Source of the DNA: Haemophilus sp. | Lineage (GTDB): Bacteria > Pseudomonadota > Gammaproteobacteria > Enterobacterales > Pasteurellaceae | Assembly: GCA_019423005.1 (NCBI GenBank) | Contig: JAHZCF010000103.1 | Span: 1 to 26,877 of the forward strand | Reading direction: 5' to 3' | Length of the DNA stretch: 26,877 nucleotides | In this document: piece after piece, positions 7,401-14,074 of the stretch | Layout: each line of letters opens with the position of its first letter | How positions within the stretch are numbered: position 1 is the first letter of the stretch | The notes under the pieces: generated by a model | Databases searched by the model: none | What the model was told of the DNA's origin: nothing | The model's input: only the letters and a program-made list of their open reading frames with translations | Translations under genes and position numbers: made by a program

Positions 7401-8343
7401 ATTCGTAATCTAATTCACCCACTAATTCATCGATAGCTTTGGCAAGTAATGTCCGATCATGACGATAGCTAATATCATCCGCATTCAAGCGTTTAGCTAA
7501 GATTTTAACGGAAGAAATGGTGGACAAATCGACCGCACTTTGTTCACGATAAGGTGTAATGACACCATCAATAATGGGTTCGCCAACAATTTCATGAATT
7601 TTCTGAATACGATCAGCCAGTGAAAGCTGAGAGGCGGCGCCAATTTCTACCCCTAAATTATCAATAAAAATCACTTTCGCTTTGCTATTACGCAGGGCAG
7701 TCGCTAATTCAGGTAGCAATAGCGGAGGCATAATGCTCGTCATGAAACTTCCTGGACCAAGTAAAATGACTTCCGCTTGCTCCAATGCTTGGATGGCTTC
7801 TTGCGCGGCTTTAACCATGGGCACTAAGAAAAGTGATTGAGGTAATTCTGTTAAATTATCAATGCTCACTTCCCCCACAATACTGGAGCCTGAACCTAAA
7901 CTCGCGGCAAGATGAACAGGTTCTTCTGACATGGGAATAATGTGAGATTTTACTTTGAGTAATTCACGAATTAAGTTAATGGCTTCAATAGGGCGAATAT
8001 GCATATCTTCTAAGGCTTTGAGCATTAAATTGCCTAAATTATGCCCAGAAAGTTCACCTTCACCAGTAAAGCGGTATTCAAATAATGCGGAGGCTGTACT
8101 TGGCTCAATGATGATTTGGTTTAAGCAATTACGTAGATCGCCCCACGCAATACCACCTCGTTCTTGGCGAATTCGGCCAGTTGAACCGCCGTTATCTGTG
8201 GTGGTGACAATACCAGTTAAACGCTCTTTCATAAAACTAAGCGCCGATAATACACGCCCTAATCCATGACCACCACCAATGGCAACAATATGTTTGATTT
8301 CGTCTAAATGTTCATGACGGCTGTGACGAGATAAATCAGACAT
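7399..8343 (-). CDS. YvcK/CofD-like gluconeogenesis factor family protein
   Basis: Member of the UPF0052/YvcK family (E. coli YbhK, B. subtilis YvcK), related to CofD 2-phospho-L-lactate transferase. YvcK binds UDP-GlcNAc and influences cell shape and growth on gluconeogenic carbon in B. subtilis; the role in Gammaproteobacteria is unclear. The 314-residue protein has the N-terminal glycine-rich nucleotide motif IGGGHGLGRVLSAL (about residues 22-35), VTTTDNGGSTGRIRQE, GDLRNCLNQ, a GHNLGNLML segment and the LLGPGSFMTSIMPPLL segment. AAGGAAG precedes the ATG. It is divergent from moaA as ybhK is in E. coli, a conserved neighbourhood without a proven functional link. One uptake signal lies inside (7532-7540). 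Confidence 0.88.
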   Translation of the reverse strand: MSDLSRHSRHEHLDEIKHIVAIGGGHGLGRVLSALSFMKERLTGIVTTTDNGGSTGRIRQERGGIAWGDLRNCLNQIIIEPSTASALFEYRFTGEGELSGHNLGNLMLKALEDMHIRPIEAINLIRELLKVKSHIIPMSEEPVHLAASLGSGSSIVGEVSIDNLTELPQSLFLVPMVKAAQEAIQALEQAEVILLGPGSFMTSIMPPLLLPELATALRNSKAKVIFIDNLGVEIGAASQLSLADRIQKIHEIVGEPIIDGVITPYREQSAVDLSTISSVKILAKRLNADDISYRHDRTLLAKAIDELVGELDYE

Positions 8344-8398
8344 TTTTCTTCCTTTTTTACCTATAAATTATTATAAAAAATAATGTTATATATTTTTT

Positions 8399-8428
8399 TA
8401 TATAAGTTAATTCTGTTATTTTTATCAA
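8399..8428 (-). promoter_or_regulatory. candidate promoter of the YvcK-like gene
   Basis: On the - strand TTGATA (complement of 8423-8428), an 18-bp spacer and TATATA (8399-8404) lie about 55 nt before the start codon. The surrounding DNA is very AT-rich, so chance matches are likely. Confidence 0.4.
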
Positions 8429-8454
8429 TATAGTCGGGTTATTCTACCAAATTA

Positions 8455-8484
8455 TTGCTATTAACCGCTTGCTTTTATTACAAT
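8455..8484 (+). promoter_or_regulatory. promoter of the moa operon
   Basis: TTGCTA (8455-8460), an 18-bp spacer and TACAAT (8479-8484) place the transcript start near 8491, just before the riboswitch-type leader. Confidence 0.6.
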
Positions 8485-8504
8485 ATCAGCACAATTTATT
8501 TTTA

Positions 8505-8612
8505 ACGCATAACTCCGAGCTTGTTTAGCCTAAGTTTCACAGGAAATACGGCGACAAGCCAATAACGCGGTACGTTATTCAGGGATACGCTGGAAACGGT
8601 TTATCCTCTCCA
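8505..8612 (+). promoter_or_regulatory. molybdenum cofactor (Moco) riboswitch-type leader of moaA
   Basis: The leader contains segments typical of the Moco RNA motif: CTCCGAGC (8513-8520), TTAGCCTAAG, TTCACAGGAAA (8536-8546), the hairpin GGCGACAAGCC (8550-8560), and GGGATACGCTGGAAACGG leading to TTATCCTCTCC at the 3' side. GGATA pairs with TATCC around the CGCTGGAAACG loop region. It ends about 20 nt before the moaA start, so it can control access to the AGAAAGGTG ribosome binding site. The motif is known upstream of moaA in Gammaproteobacteria, where Moco lowers expression. I identified it by eye, not by a covariance model. Confidence 0.85.
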
Positions 8613-8630
8613 TATTTAGAAAGGTGTAAA

Positions 8631-9644
8631 ATGCAATCCATTCCTATCAAGAACGTAGGAGAGTCTCGCTTAGTCGATCCTTTCCAACGCCAATATTACT
8701 ATCTACGACTGTCGATTACCGATCAGTGTAATTTTCGTTGTACCTATTGCTTGCCTGATGGTTATCAACCTGAAGCTAACAAGCCAAGTTTCTTAACGTT
8801 AAAAGAAATTACCCATCTTGCTCAAGCGTTTGCTGAAATGGGCACAGAAAAAATCCGTTTAACGGGTGGCGAACCGACTTTACGCAAAGATTTTATTTCT
8901 ATTGCAGAAAGCATCGCTAACATTGATGGCATTCGTCAATTAGCTGTTACAACAAACGGTTATCGCATGGCAAAAGATGTGGCTGATTGGAAAAAAGCAG
9001 GGATTACATCTATTAACGTCAGTGTTGATAGCTTAGATCCGAAAATGTTCCATCAAATTACAGGCATCAATAAATTTGATGACGTGATGCGTGGTATCGA
9101 TCGTGCATTTGAAGTAGGCTACAACAAAGTTAAAGTCAATTCAGTTTTGATGAAAAATTTGAATGACAAAGAGTTTGAGCAATTCCTTGTTTGGGTGAAA
9201 GATCGCCCAATTCAAATGCGCTTTATCGAACTCATGCAAACGGGCGAAATGGATAGTTTCTTTGATAAATTCCATCTTTCAGGACAAGTATTAGCGGATA
9301 AATTGCTGCAAAACGGTTGGCAATTACAACACAAATCCCATACTGATGGTCCTGCTAAAGTATTCACACATCCTGATTATGCAGGCGAAATTGGCTTAAT
9401 TATGCCTTATGAGAAGAATTTCTGCGCAAGCTGTAATCGTCTCAGAGTATCAGCGAAGGGCAAACTTCATCTCTGTCTATTCGGTGAAGAAGGCATTGAA
9501 TTACGTGATTTATTGCAATCCCATGAACAGCAAGATATTTTGCAAGCACGTATTTTCGCTGCATTGCAAGGCAAACGTGAACATCATTATTTGCATATCG
9601 GTGATAGTGGCGTAAGAAATCATTTAGCTTCTATCGGTGGCTAA
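8631..9644 (+). CDS. moaA: GTP 3',8-cyclase MoaA
   Basis: A radical SAM enzyme that converts GTP to 3',8-cyclo-7,8-dihydro-GTP, the first step of molybdenum cofactor synthesis. The 337-residue product carries the N-terminal CNFRCTYC cluster motif (CxxxCxxC), the SAM-binding LTGGEPTLRKD, and the second 4Fe-4S cluster motif near the C-terminus (CASCNRLRVSAKGKLHLC, CxxC then 13 residues then C). The C-terminus ends in Gly-Gly, needed for activation of the radical chemistry in the family. The start is supported by AGAAAGGTG just upstream. It is first in moaA-moaC-moaD-moaE and is expressed behind the Moco leader. Confidence 0.97.
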   Translation: MQSIPIKNVGESRLVDPFQRQYYYLRLSITDQCNFRCTYCLPDGYQPEANKPSFLTLKEITHLAQAFAEMGTEKIRLTGGEPTLRKDFISIAESIANIDGIRQLAVTTNGYRMAKDVADWKKAGITSINVSVDSLDPKMFHQITGINKFDDVMRGIDRAFEVGYNKVKVNSVLMKNLNDKEFEQFLVWVKDRPIQMRFIELMQTGEMDSFFDKFHLSGQVLADKLLQNGWQLQHKSHTDGPAKVFTHPDYAGEIGLIMPYEKNFCASCNRLRVSAKGKLHLCLFGEEGIELRDLLQSHEQQDILQARIFAALQGKREHHYLHIGDSGVRNHLASIGG

Positions 9645-9647
9645 AAG

Positions 9648-9678
9648 AAATAGGTGACTTTTACTGTTCACCTATTTT
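9648..9678 (+). terminator. intercistronic hairpin after moaA, possible attenuator
   Basis: A perfect 10-bp stem, AAATAGGTGA (9648-9657) with TCACCTATTT (9668-9677), starts four bases after the moaA stop. Only four T follow before GC and then TTT, so it is a weak or partial terminator. It could instead protect the upstream mRNA from 3' exonucleases. Confidence 0.5.
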
Positions 9679-9731
9679 GCTTTCGTCACACATGTAAAAC
9701 ATTCAATATTTTAACCGCACTTTATTTTATT

Positions 9732-10214
9732 ATGACTACATTTACGCATATCAATTCTCAAGGCGAAGCCAATATGGTGGATGTTTCTGCAAAGGCAGAA
9801 ACTGTTCGTGAAGCTCGAGCTGAAGCCATTGTGACTATGTCAAAAGAAACGCTTTCCATAATCGTGGAAGGCAAACATCACAAAGGCGATGTATTTGCTA
9901 CAGCACGTATTGCAGGTATTCAGGCCGCGAAACGTACTTGGGAACTTATCCCGCTTTGTCATCCCTTATTACTTTCTAAAGTGGAAGTAAATTTAGAACC
10001 GTTACTTGAAACCAATCAAGTTCGTATTCAATCCCTTTGTAAATTAACCGGAAAAACCGGCGTAGAAATGGAAGCATTAACTGCAGCAAGCGTAGCAGCC
10101 TTAACCATTTACGATATGTGTAAAGCCGTACAAAAAGACATGGTGATTGAGCACGTTCGCCTGTTAGAAAAGAGCGGTGGAAAATCTGGTCATTTTATTG
10201 CGGAGGAAAAATAA
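9732..10214 (+). CDS. moaC: cyclic pyranopterin monophosphate synthase MoaC
   Basis: MoaC rearranges the MoaA product into cyclic pyranopterin monophosphate. The start at 9732 gives 160 residues beginning MTTFTHINSQGEANMVDVSA, which matches E. coli MoaC (161). The open frame extends upstream to 9654, but those 26 residues do not resemble the family. Conserved blocks are KGDVFATARIAGIQAAKRT, LIPLCHPL, LTGKTGVEMEALTAAS and YDMCKAVQKDM, including the active-site Lys and His regions. No Shine-Dalgarno is visible before 9732; an uptake signal (9714-9722) occupies the spot. No moaB lies between moaA and moaC, unlike E. coli. The 3' end carries the ribosome binding site of moaD. Confidence 0.96.
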   Translation: MTTFTHINSQGEANMVDVSAKAETVREARAEAIVTMSKETLSIIVEGKHHKGDVFATARIAGIQAAKRTWELIPLCHPLLLSKVEVNLEPLLETNQVRIQSLCKLTGKTGVEMEALTAASVAALTIYDMCKAVQKDMVIEHVRLLEKSGGKSGHFIAEEK

Positions 10215-10215
10215 G

Positions 10216-10461
10216 ATGTTAAATATTTTATTTTTTGCTCAAACTCGCGAATTAATTGGGGAAGATTCTATTCAGCTTGAAGGCGATTTTGCGACAGCAG
10301 AAGCGGTGCGTGAACATCTTGCTCAAAAAGGTGATAGATGGGCGTTAGCGTTAGAAAAAGGGAAGCTTTTAGTCGCTATCAATCAAACTTTGATGCCATT
10401 AGAAAGTGCGGTCAAAAATGGTGATGAAATTGCGTTTTTCCCACCAGTAACAGGGGGCTAA
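10216..10461 (+). CDS. moaD: molybdopterin synthase sulfur carrier subunit MoaD
   Basis: A ubiquitin-like small subunit whose C-terminal thiocarboxylate donates the dithiolene sulfurs. At 81 residues it equals E. coli MoaD and ends in PPVTGG, with the diagnostic Gly-Gly. The start is the ATG at 10216, one base after the moaC stop, with GGAGG (10202-10206) inside the moaC end; upstream in-frame residues are not part of the family. An uptake signal (10404-10412) is embedded in the coding sequence and read as Glu-Ser-Ala-Val. It abuts moaE directly. Confidence 0.96.
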   Translation: MLNILFFAQTRELIGEDSIQLEGDFATAEAVREHLAQKGDRWALALEKGKLLVAINQTLMPLESAVKNGDEIAFFPPVTGG

Positions 10462-10914
10462 ATGACGGATATTCAGATTTCAGTACAAGAACAGCCTTTC
10501 GATCAAAATGCCGTTTACCAATGGCTTTCCGAACAACATTCAGTTGGTGCAACGGTAATTTTTGTGGGTAAAGTGCGCGATCTTAATTTAGGCGATGAGG
10601 TATCCAGCTTATACTTAGAACATTATCCCGCCATGACAGAAAAAGCCTTACGTGAAATTGTAGAACAGGCGAAAGCCCGTTGGGATATCCAACGAGTGTC
10701 GGTGATTCATCGTGTGGGACTTTTACATACTGGCGATGAAATTGTTTTAGTCGGTATCAGTTCTGCTCACCGAGGCGATGCTTACCATGCTAATGAATTT
10801 ATTATGGACTTTTTAAAATCCAAAGCGCCGTTCTGGAAAAAAGAACAAACTAATCAAGGTGAACGTTGGATTGAAGCAAGAGAAAGCGATAAAGAAGCGT
10901 TAGAGAAGTGGTAA
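10462..10914 (+). CDS. moaE: molybdopterin synthase catalytic subunit MoaE
   Basis: MoaE forms a heterotetramer with MoaD and inserts two sulfurs into cyclic pyranopterin monophosphate to give molybdopterin. The 150-residue length equals the E. coli protein. Recognisable blocks are GATVIFVGKVRD near residue 30, LYLEHYPAMTEKAL, VIHRVGLLHTGDEIVLVG and SKAPFWKKEQ, the last carrying lysines expected at the active site. The ATG follows the moaD stop with no gap, so the two subunits are translationally coupled. It is the last gene of the operon. Confidence 0.97.
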   Translation: MTDIQISVQEQPFDQNAVYQWLSEQHSVGATVIFVGKVRDLNLGDEVSSLYLEHYPAMTEKALREIVEQAKARWDIQRVSVIHRVGLLHTGDEIVLVGISSAHRGDAYHANEFIMDFLKSKAPFWKKEQTNQGERWIEARESDKEALEKW

Positions 10915-10923
10915 TTCAATATA

Positions 10924-10952
10924 AAAAATGGTCATTTTTATGGCCATTTTTA
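10924..10952 (+). terminator. terminator of the moa operon
   Basis: An 11-bp stem (10924-10934 with 10941-10951, one G-T wobble) has a six-base loop TTTTTA. It begins nine bases after the moaE stop and the right arm ends in five T. Confidence 0.8.
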
Positions 10953-11001
10953 CTTTTATTAGCAGAATAAGTATATAATTATACATATACTTTAAGTTAT
11001 T

Positions 11002-11056
11002 AATTTATCTTTAATTTATCTTTAACTTATCTTTAATTTATCTTTACATTACATTT
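11002..11056 (+). repeat. 11-bp tandem repeat upstream of the adhesin gene
   Basis: Four head-to-tail units of AATTTATCTTT run from 11002 to 11045; the third has C instead of T at position 3. A degenerate fifth unit (ACATTACATTT, 11046-11056) and a partial unit on the left follow the same pattern. The array lies about 160 bp before the start codon and upstream of the candidate promoters, in the 288-bp gene-free gap between moaE and the adhesin. Short repeats upstream of Haemophilus adhesin genes, such as hmw, are known to change expression through copy number. Confidence 0.85.
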
Positions 11057-11090
11057 AACTTTTCCATAAAAAACTATTCTTTGTCAGCTT

Positions 11091-11140
11091 TTGTAAAATC
11101 TTGTAAATTATCTGTTAATTGCTGAGTTTCCTATTATACT
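11091..11140 (+). promoter_or_regulatory. candidate promoters of the adhesin gene
   Basis: Two overlapping options are TTGTAA-17 bp-GTTAAT (11091-11119) and CTGTTA-17 bp-TATACT (11112-11140). Neither is strong. AGGAAA (11190-11195) is a plausible ribosome binding site for the ATG at 11203. Confidence 0.35.
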
Positions 11141-11202
11141 TATACAGAATCAAGATCTTGTTTGTCTTGACTAGTTATTTTTAGATTATAGGAAACTTTA
11201 AT

Positions 11203-13974
11203 ATGAATCATGTTTTTAAAATTATTTGGAATACAGTAAACCAATGCTGGATTGCTGTTTCAGAACTAAGCAAATCTGTGGGTAAATCATCTCAAACTGA
11301 TAAACGTAAAACATTAAATGTAATTATTGGCGCTGCAGTTTTAGCAGGTGCAACCACAAGTGCGATGGCTGAAACCAATGTTGTTGTCAATGATAAAGGT
11401 ACTGTTATTGGCGGAGCTGGTGCAGAAGCTGATCGAACTAACGCAGTTGTTTTAGGTAATAGTGCTAATTCTAATACGGCAGACTCTATTGCTATTGGTA
11501 CAGGAGCTAAAGTAGAGGGAGATGCTGATTACAACAAATACAATATTGCAATTGGTAATAAAGCTCGATCAACCAATAGAGAAACAGTTGCCATTGGTAA
11601 CAATGCAGATGGTTGGGGAACTGGTGGTGTTGCAATTGGTGGTGGTAGTAATGCATCCGGACGTGGTACAGCAATTGGTTATGGCGCAAAAGCTAGCGGC
11701 GTAGAAGGTTTAGCAACCGCTATCGGTAATGAATCAAATGCAAGTGGTCGTGGCGCGATCGCTATGGGTAATGGCGCAAAATCATCAGGAAATGATGCTA
11801 TTGCTTTAGGCTTTATAGCTAATGCGAGTGGAGAAAATGCGGTTACTATTGGTGTGCGTTCAGTTGCAAGTGGCCAAGCTTCTGCTGCTTATGGTATTCA
11901 AGCTCAGGCGACAGCCGAGCGCTCAATTGCTTTAGGGGTTGTATCTAAGGCAACAGGAGGTCATAGCGTTGCATTAGGTGATTCCTCAAGAGCATATGGG
12001 CATTGGTCTACTGCAATTGGTTCTATTGCTGTTGCTAAAGGTTATTCTGCAACTGCTGTAGGTGATATGGCTCACGCTGATGGATCTGCTTCTAGTGCTT
12101 TAGGTCATTCATCTAACGCAAGTGGATCTTCTTCTATTGCAATTGGTGATCAAGCGAATGCAAAAGCGCGTAATACTGTTGCTATAGGATCGAATTCAAC
12201 CTCATCTGCCGCGGATGCTATGTCATTTGGTAGCGGAAGCAATGCTTCAGGTATGAGTTCTATTGCTATTGGTGATAGCACCAAAGCTGAGGGTTATAAT
12301 TCTGTTGCGATGGGTAGAAATTCTAAGGCGAGTGAAACTAATTCTGCAGCTATTTTAGGAAATGCGACTGGTATCAGCAGTATTGCTATTGGTGGTAATG
12401 CGACTGCAGCAAATTCTGTTGCGTTAGGTTCTGATTCCACTAATACTCATGAAGATTCAGTTGCTCTAGGCTCAAGTTCTGCAGGGGCAAAAAATGTATT
12501 TGATGATACTGCAACAAAATTACAATCTTTTAATGATGATGCAAGTTCAAAGACAATTAATTACAACGGCACGTCTTCATATAAAACGATAATGGATTTT
12601 GATTTTGGTGATTCTTTCACTAAAGAATCAACCGGTGCAGTATCTGTCGGTGATGGCTCTCTTGTTCGCCAGATCCAAAATGTGGGTGCAGGTCGAATTA
12701 CGGCTGAATCAAACGATGCCGTAAATGGTAGCCAATTATACCAAGCTTATTACAATGCAGGCTTTAACATTAAAAATAATGGTAAAGAAACATCACGTAT
12801 TAATACCCATGGCAAAGTGAATTTTGCAAATGGTACGAATACCGAAGTGGTTGTTACAGACGGTGAGAATGCTGCTGATATTACAGTGAATTTAAAAGAT
12901 GATATTACTGTTAAGAGTGTTAAAGCCAATAATGTTACCGTAGGACCTGTTACGATCAATAAAGATGGTATTAATGCAGGTGATAAAAAAATCACGAATG
13001 TATCAAATGGTACAATTTCAGCAAATAGTAAAGATGCTGTGAATGGTAGCCAATTATATGCAGCGAAGAACGAGCTTAATACCAATATTACTAAAGCCGC
13101 AGCGGCAGCTAAAACAGAAGTAAAAGCTGGAACAAATGTAGAGGTGACTTCTGAAACTGGTGCGAATAATCAAACGATTTACACTGTTAATGCAAAAGAT
13201 ACTTCAGCTTCTGTTGAAGCAGCTTCTGATGCTGTTACAGTAACAGTTGGTGAAAAAACAGAAGTTAAAAATGGTATTTCTGTTACCACAGTAACCAATT
13301 ACAAAGTGGATCTTTCACAAAAAACTAAAGATGAAATCAAAAATGCGGCAGGTCGTGGATTTAACGTGACTGCAAGTGCATCTGAAGGTACTGTTGTAAA
13401 TGAAGTGACAGAAGAAACGGTTCAATCTACTGCAACCAAAATGGATAAGTTAACACTTGATGCGGGTAAAAATATTAAATTAACCCACAAAAAAGGCAAA
13501 GTGTTAAGTGTTGCAGTATCGGATACGCCAACATTTACCAATGTCACAACAACGGGTGATCTTAACGTTGGCGGTACAGTCCATGCTCATGGTGGCTTGG
13601 ATGTTCACAATAATCGTATTGTGAATGTGGCCGATCCTAAAGACCCAACTGATGCAGTAAATAAACGTTATGTTGATAATGCAGTGAAAAACATTAATAA
13701 CAACATTAATCGTTTAGACAATAAAATTGATCACGTTGATCGTCGTTTACGTGCAGGTATCGCAGGTGCGACAGCGATTTCTTTCTTACAACGTCCAAAT
13801 GAAGTAGGTAAAAGCTTAGTTTCAGTTGGTGTTGGGGGGTATCGTAATGAAAATGCATTAGCTGTTGGTTATGGTCGAAATTCTGATAACAACAAAGTTT
13901 CGATTAAAGTTGGTGCAAGTATCAATACCCGTAGTGATGTAAACTGGGGTGGAAGCATCGGTTACCAATGGTAA
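11203..13974 (+). CDS. trimeric autotransporter adhesin (YadA/Hia-type)
   Basis: An outer-membrane type Vc secreted adhesin, expected to form a homotrimer that binds host cells or matrix. The 923 residues are: an extended signal peptide region (MNHVFKIIWNTVNQCWIAVS) with hydrophobic core and likely cleavage after AMA at residue 56; a YadA-like head from about 75 to 425 made of many 14-16 residue repeats of the (S/T)xAIGxxAxAxG type; two Ala-Val-Asn-Gly-Ser-Gln-Leu-Tyr interface motifs near residues 508 and 616; a Thr/Val-rich stalk; a neck with TDAVNKRYVDN and coiled coil (about 820-850); and a C-terminal anchor (about 851-923) with RRLRAGIAGATAISFLQRP, ending in Trp as BAM substrates do. No stop or frameshift interrupts it. 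It stands alone between terminators, the typical setting of an accessory surface gene. Ligand and exact family name cannot be told from sequence. Confidence 0.95.
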   Translation: MNHVFKIIWNTVNQCWIAVSELSKSVGKSSQTDKRKTLNVIIGAAVLAGATTSAMAETNVVVNDKGTVIGGAGAEADRTNAVVLGNSANSNTADSIAIGTGAKVEGDADYNKYNIAIGNKARSTNRETVAIGNNADGWGTGGVAIGGGSNASGRGTAIGYGAKASGVEGLATAIGNESNASGRGAIAMGNGAKSSGNDAIALGFIANASGENAVTIGVRSVASGQASAAYGIQAQATAERSIALGVVSKATGGHSVALGDSSRAYGHWSTAIGSIAVAKGYSATAVGDMAHADGSASSALGHSSNASGSSSIAIGDQANAKARNTVAIGSNSTSSAADAMSFGSGSNASGMSSIAIGDSTKAEGYNSVAMGRNSKASETNSAAILGNATGISSIAIGGNATAANSVALGSDSTNTHEDSVALGSSSAGAKNVFDDTATKLQSFNDDASSKTINYNGTSSYKTIMDFDFGDSFTKESTGAVSVGDGSLVRQIQNVGAGRITAESNDAVNGSQLYQAYYNAGFNIKNNGKETSRINTHGKVNFANGTNTEVVVTDGENAADITVNLKDDITVKSVKANNVTVGPVTINKDGINAGDKKITNVSNGTISANSKDAVNGSQLYAAKNELNTNITKAAAAAKTEVKAGTNVEVTSETGANNQTIYTVNAKDTSASVEAASDAVTVTVGEKTEVKNGISVTTVTNYKVDLSQKTKDEIKNAAGRGFNVTASASEGTVVNEVTEETVQSTATKMDKLTLDAGKNIKLTHKKGKVLSVAVSDTPTFTNVTTTGDLNVGGTVHAHGGLDVHNNRIVNVADPKDPTDAVNKRYVDNAVKNINNNINRLDNKIDHVDRRLRAGIAGATAISFLQRPNEVGKSLVSVGVGGYRNENALAVGYGRNSDNNKVSIKVGASINTRSDVNWGGSIGYQW
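12724..13058 (+). repeat. 17-bp direct repeat pair inside the adhesin gene
   Basis: AATGGTAGCCAATTATA occurs at 12724-12740 and 13042-13058, encoding the Asn-Gly-Ser-Gln-Leu-Tyr part of two interface motifs. The offset is 318 bp, exactly 106 codons, so recombination between copies would remove or add a stalk segment in frame. Confidence 0.85.
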
Positions 13975-13984
13975 TTATTTGATA

Positions 13985-14015
13985 AAAAGGCAGAGTAAAA
14001 TCTGCCTTTTCTTTT
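13985..14015 (+). terminator. terminator of the adhesin gene
   Basis: A 10-bp stem, AAAAGGCAGA (13985-13994) with TCTGCCTTTT (14001-14010), has loop GTAAAA. A C and four more T follow the right arm. Confidence 0.85.
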
Positions 14016-14030
14016 GATATGTTGAAATGA

Positions 14031-14063
14031 AAAAAGTGCGGTTAAATTCAACCGCACTTTTTT
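14031..14063. terminator. inverted uptake-signal pair, bidirectional terminator
   Basis: Two full uptake signals face each other (14034-14042 and 14051-14059). They form a perfect 13-bp stem with loop AAATTC and have an A run on the left and a T run on the right. It ends aspC on the - strand 12 bases after its stop and backs up the adhesin terminator. Confidence 0.88.
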
Positions 14064-14074
14064 ATTTTTATTAA

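Noticed and set aside
11002..11056. Replication iterons or an integration site
   Set aside because: The array is short and AT-rich, with no replication or integrase gene and no DnaA boxes nearby.
11400..12480. Dense short repeats resembling a satellite or CRISPR-like array
   Set aside because: They have variable spacing, lie in one long open frame and encode YadA-type head repeats; they are protein repeats, not a DNA array.
12750..13085. Open frame on the - strand inside the adhesin gene
   Set aside because: It is opposite a clear coding sequence, has no start signals and its composition is what the repetitive Val/Asn-rich sense strand would produce.
14031..14063. Terminal inverted repeats of an insertion sequence
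   Set aside because: The arms are uptake signals only 8 bp apart, with no transposase anywhere in the window.
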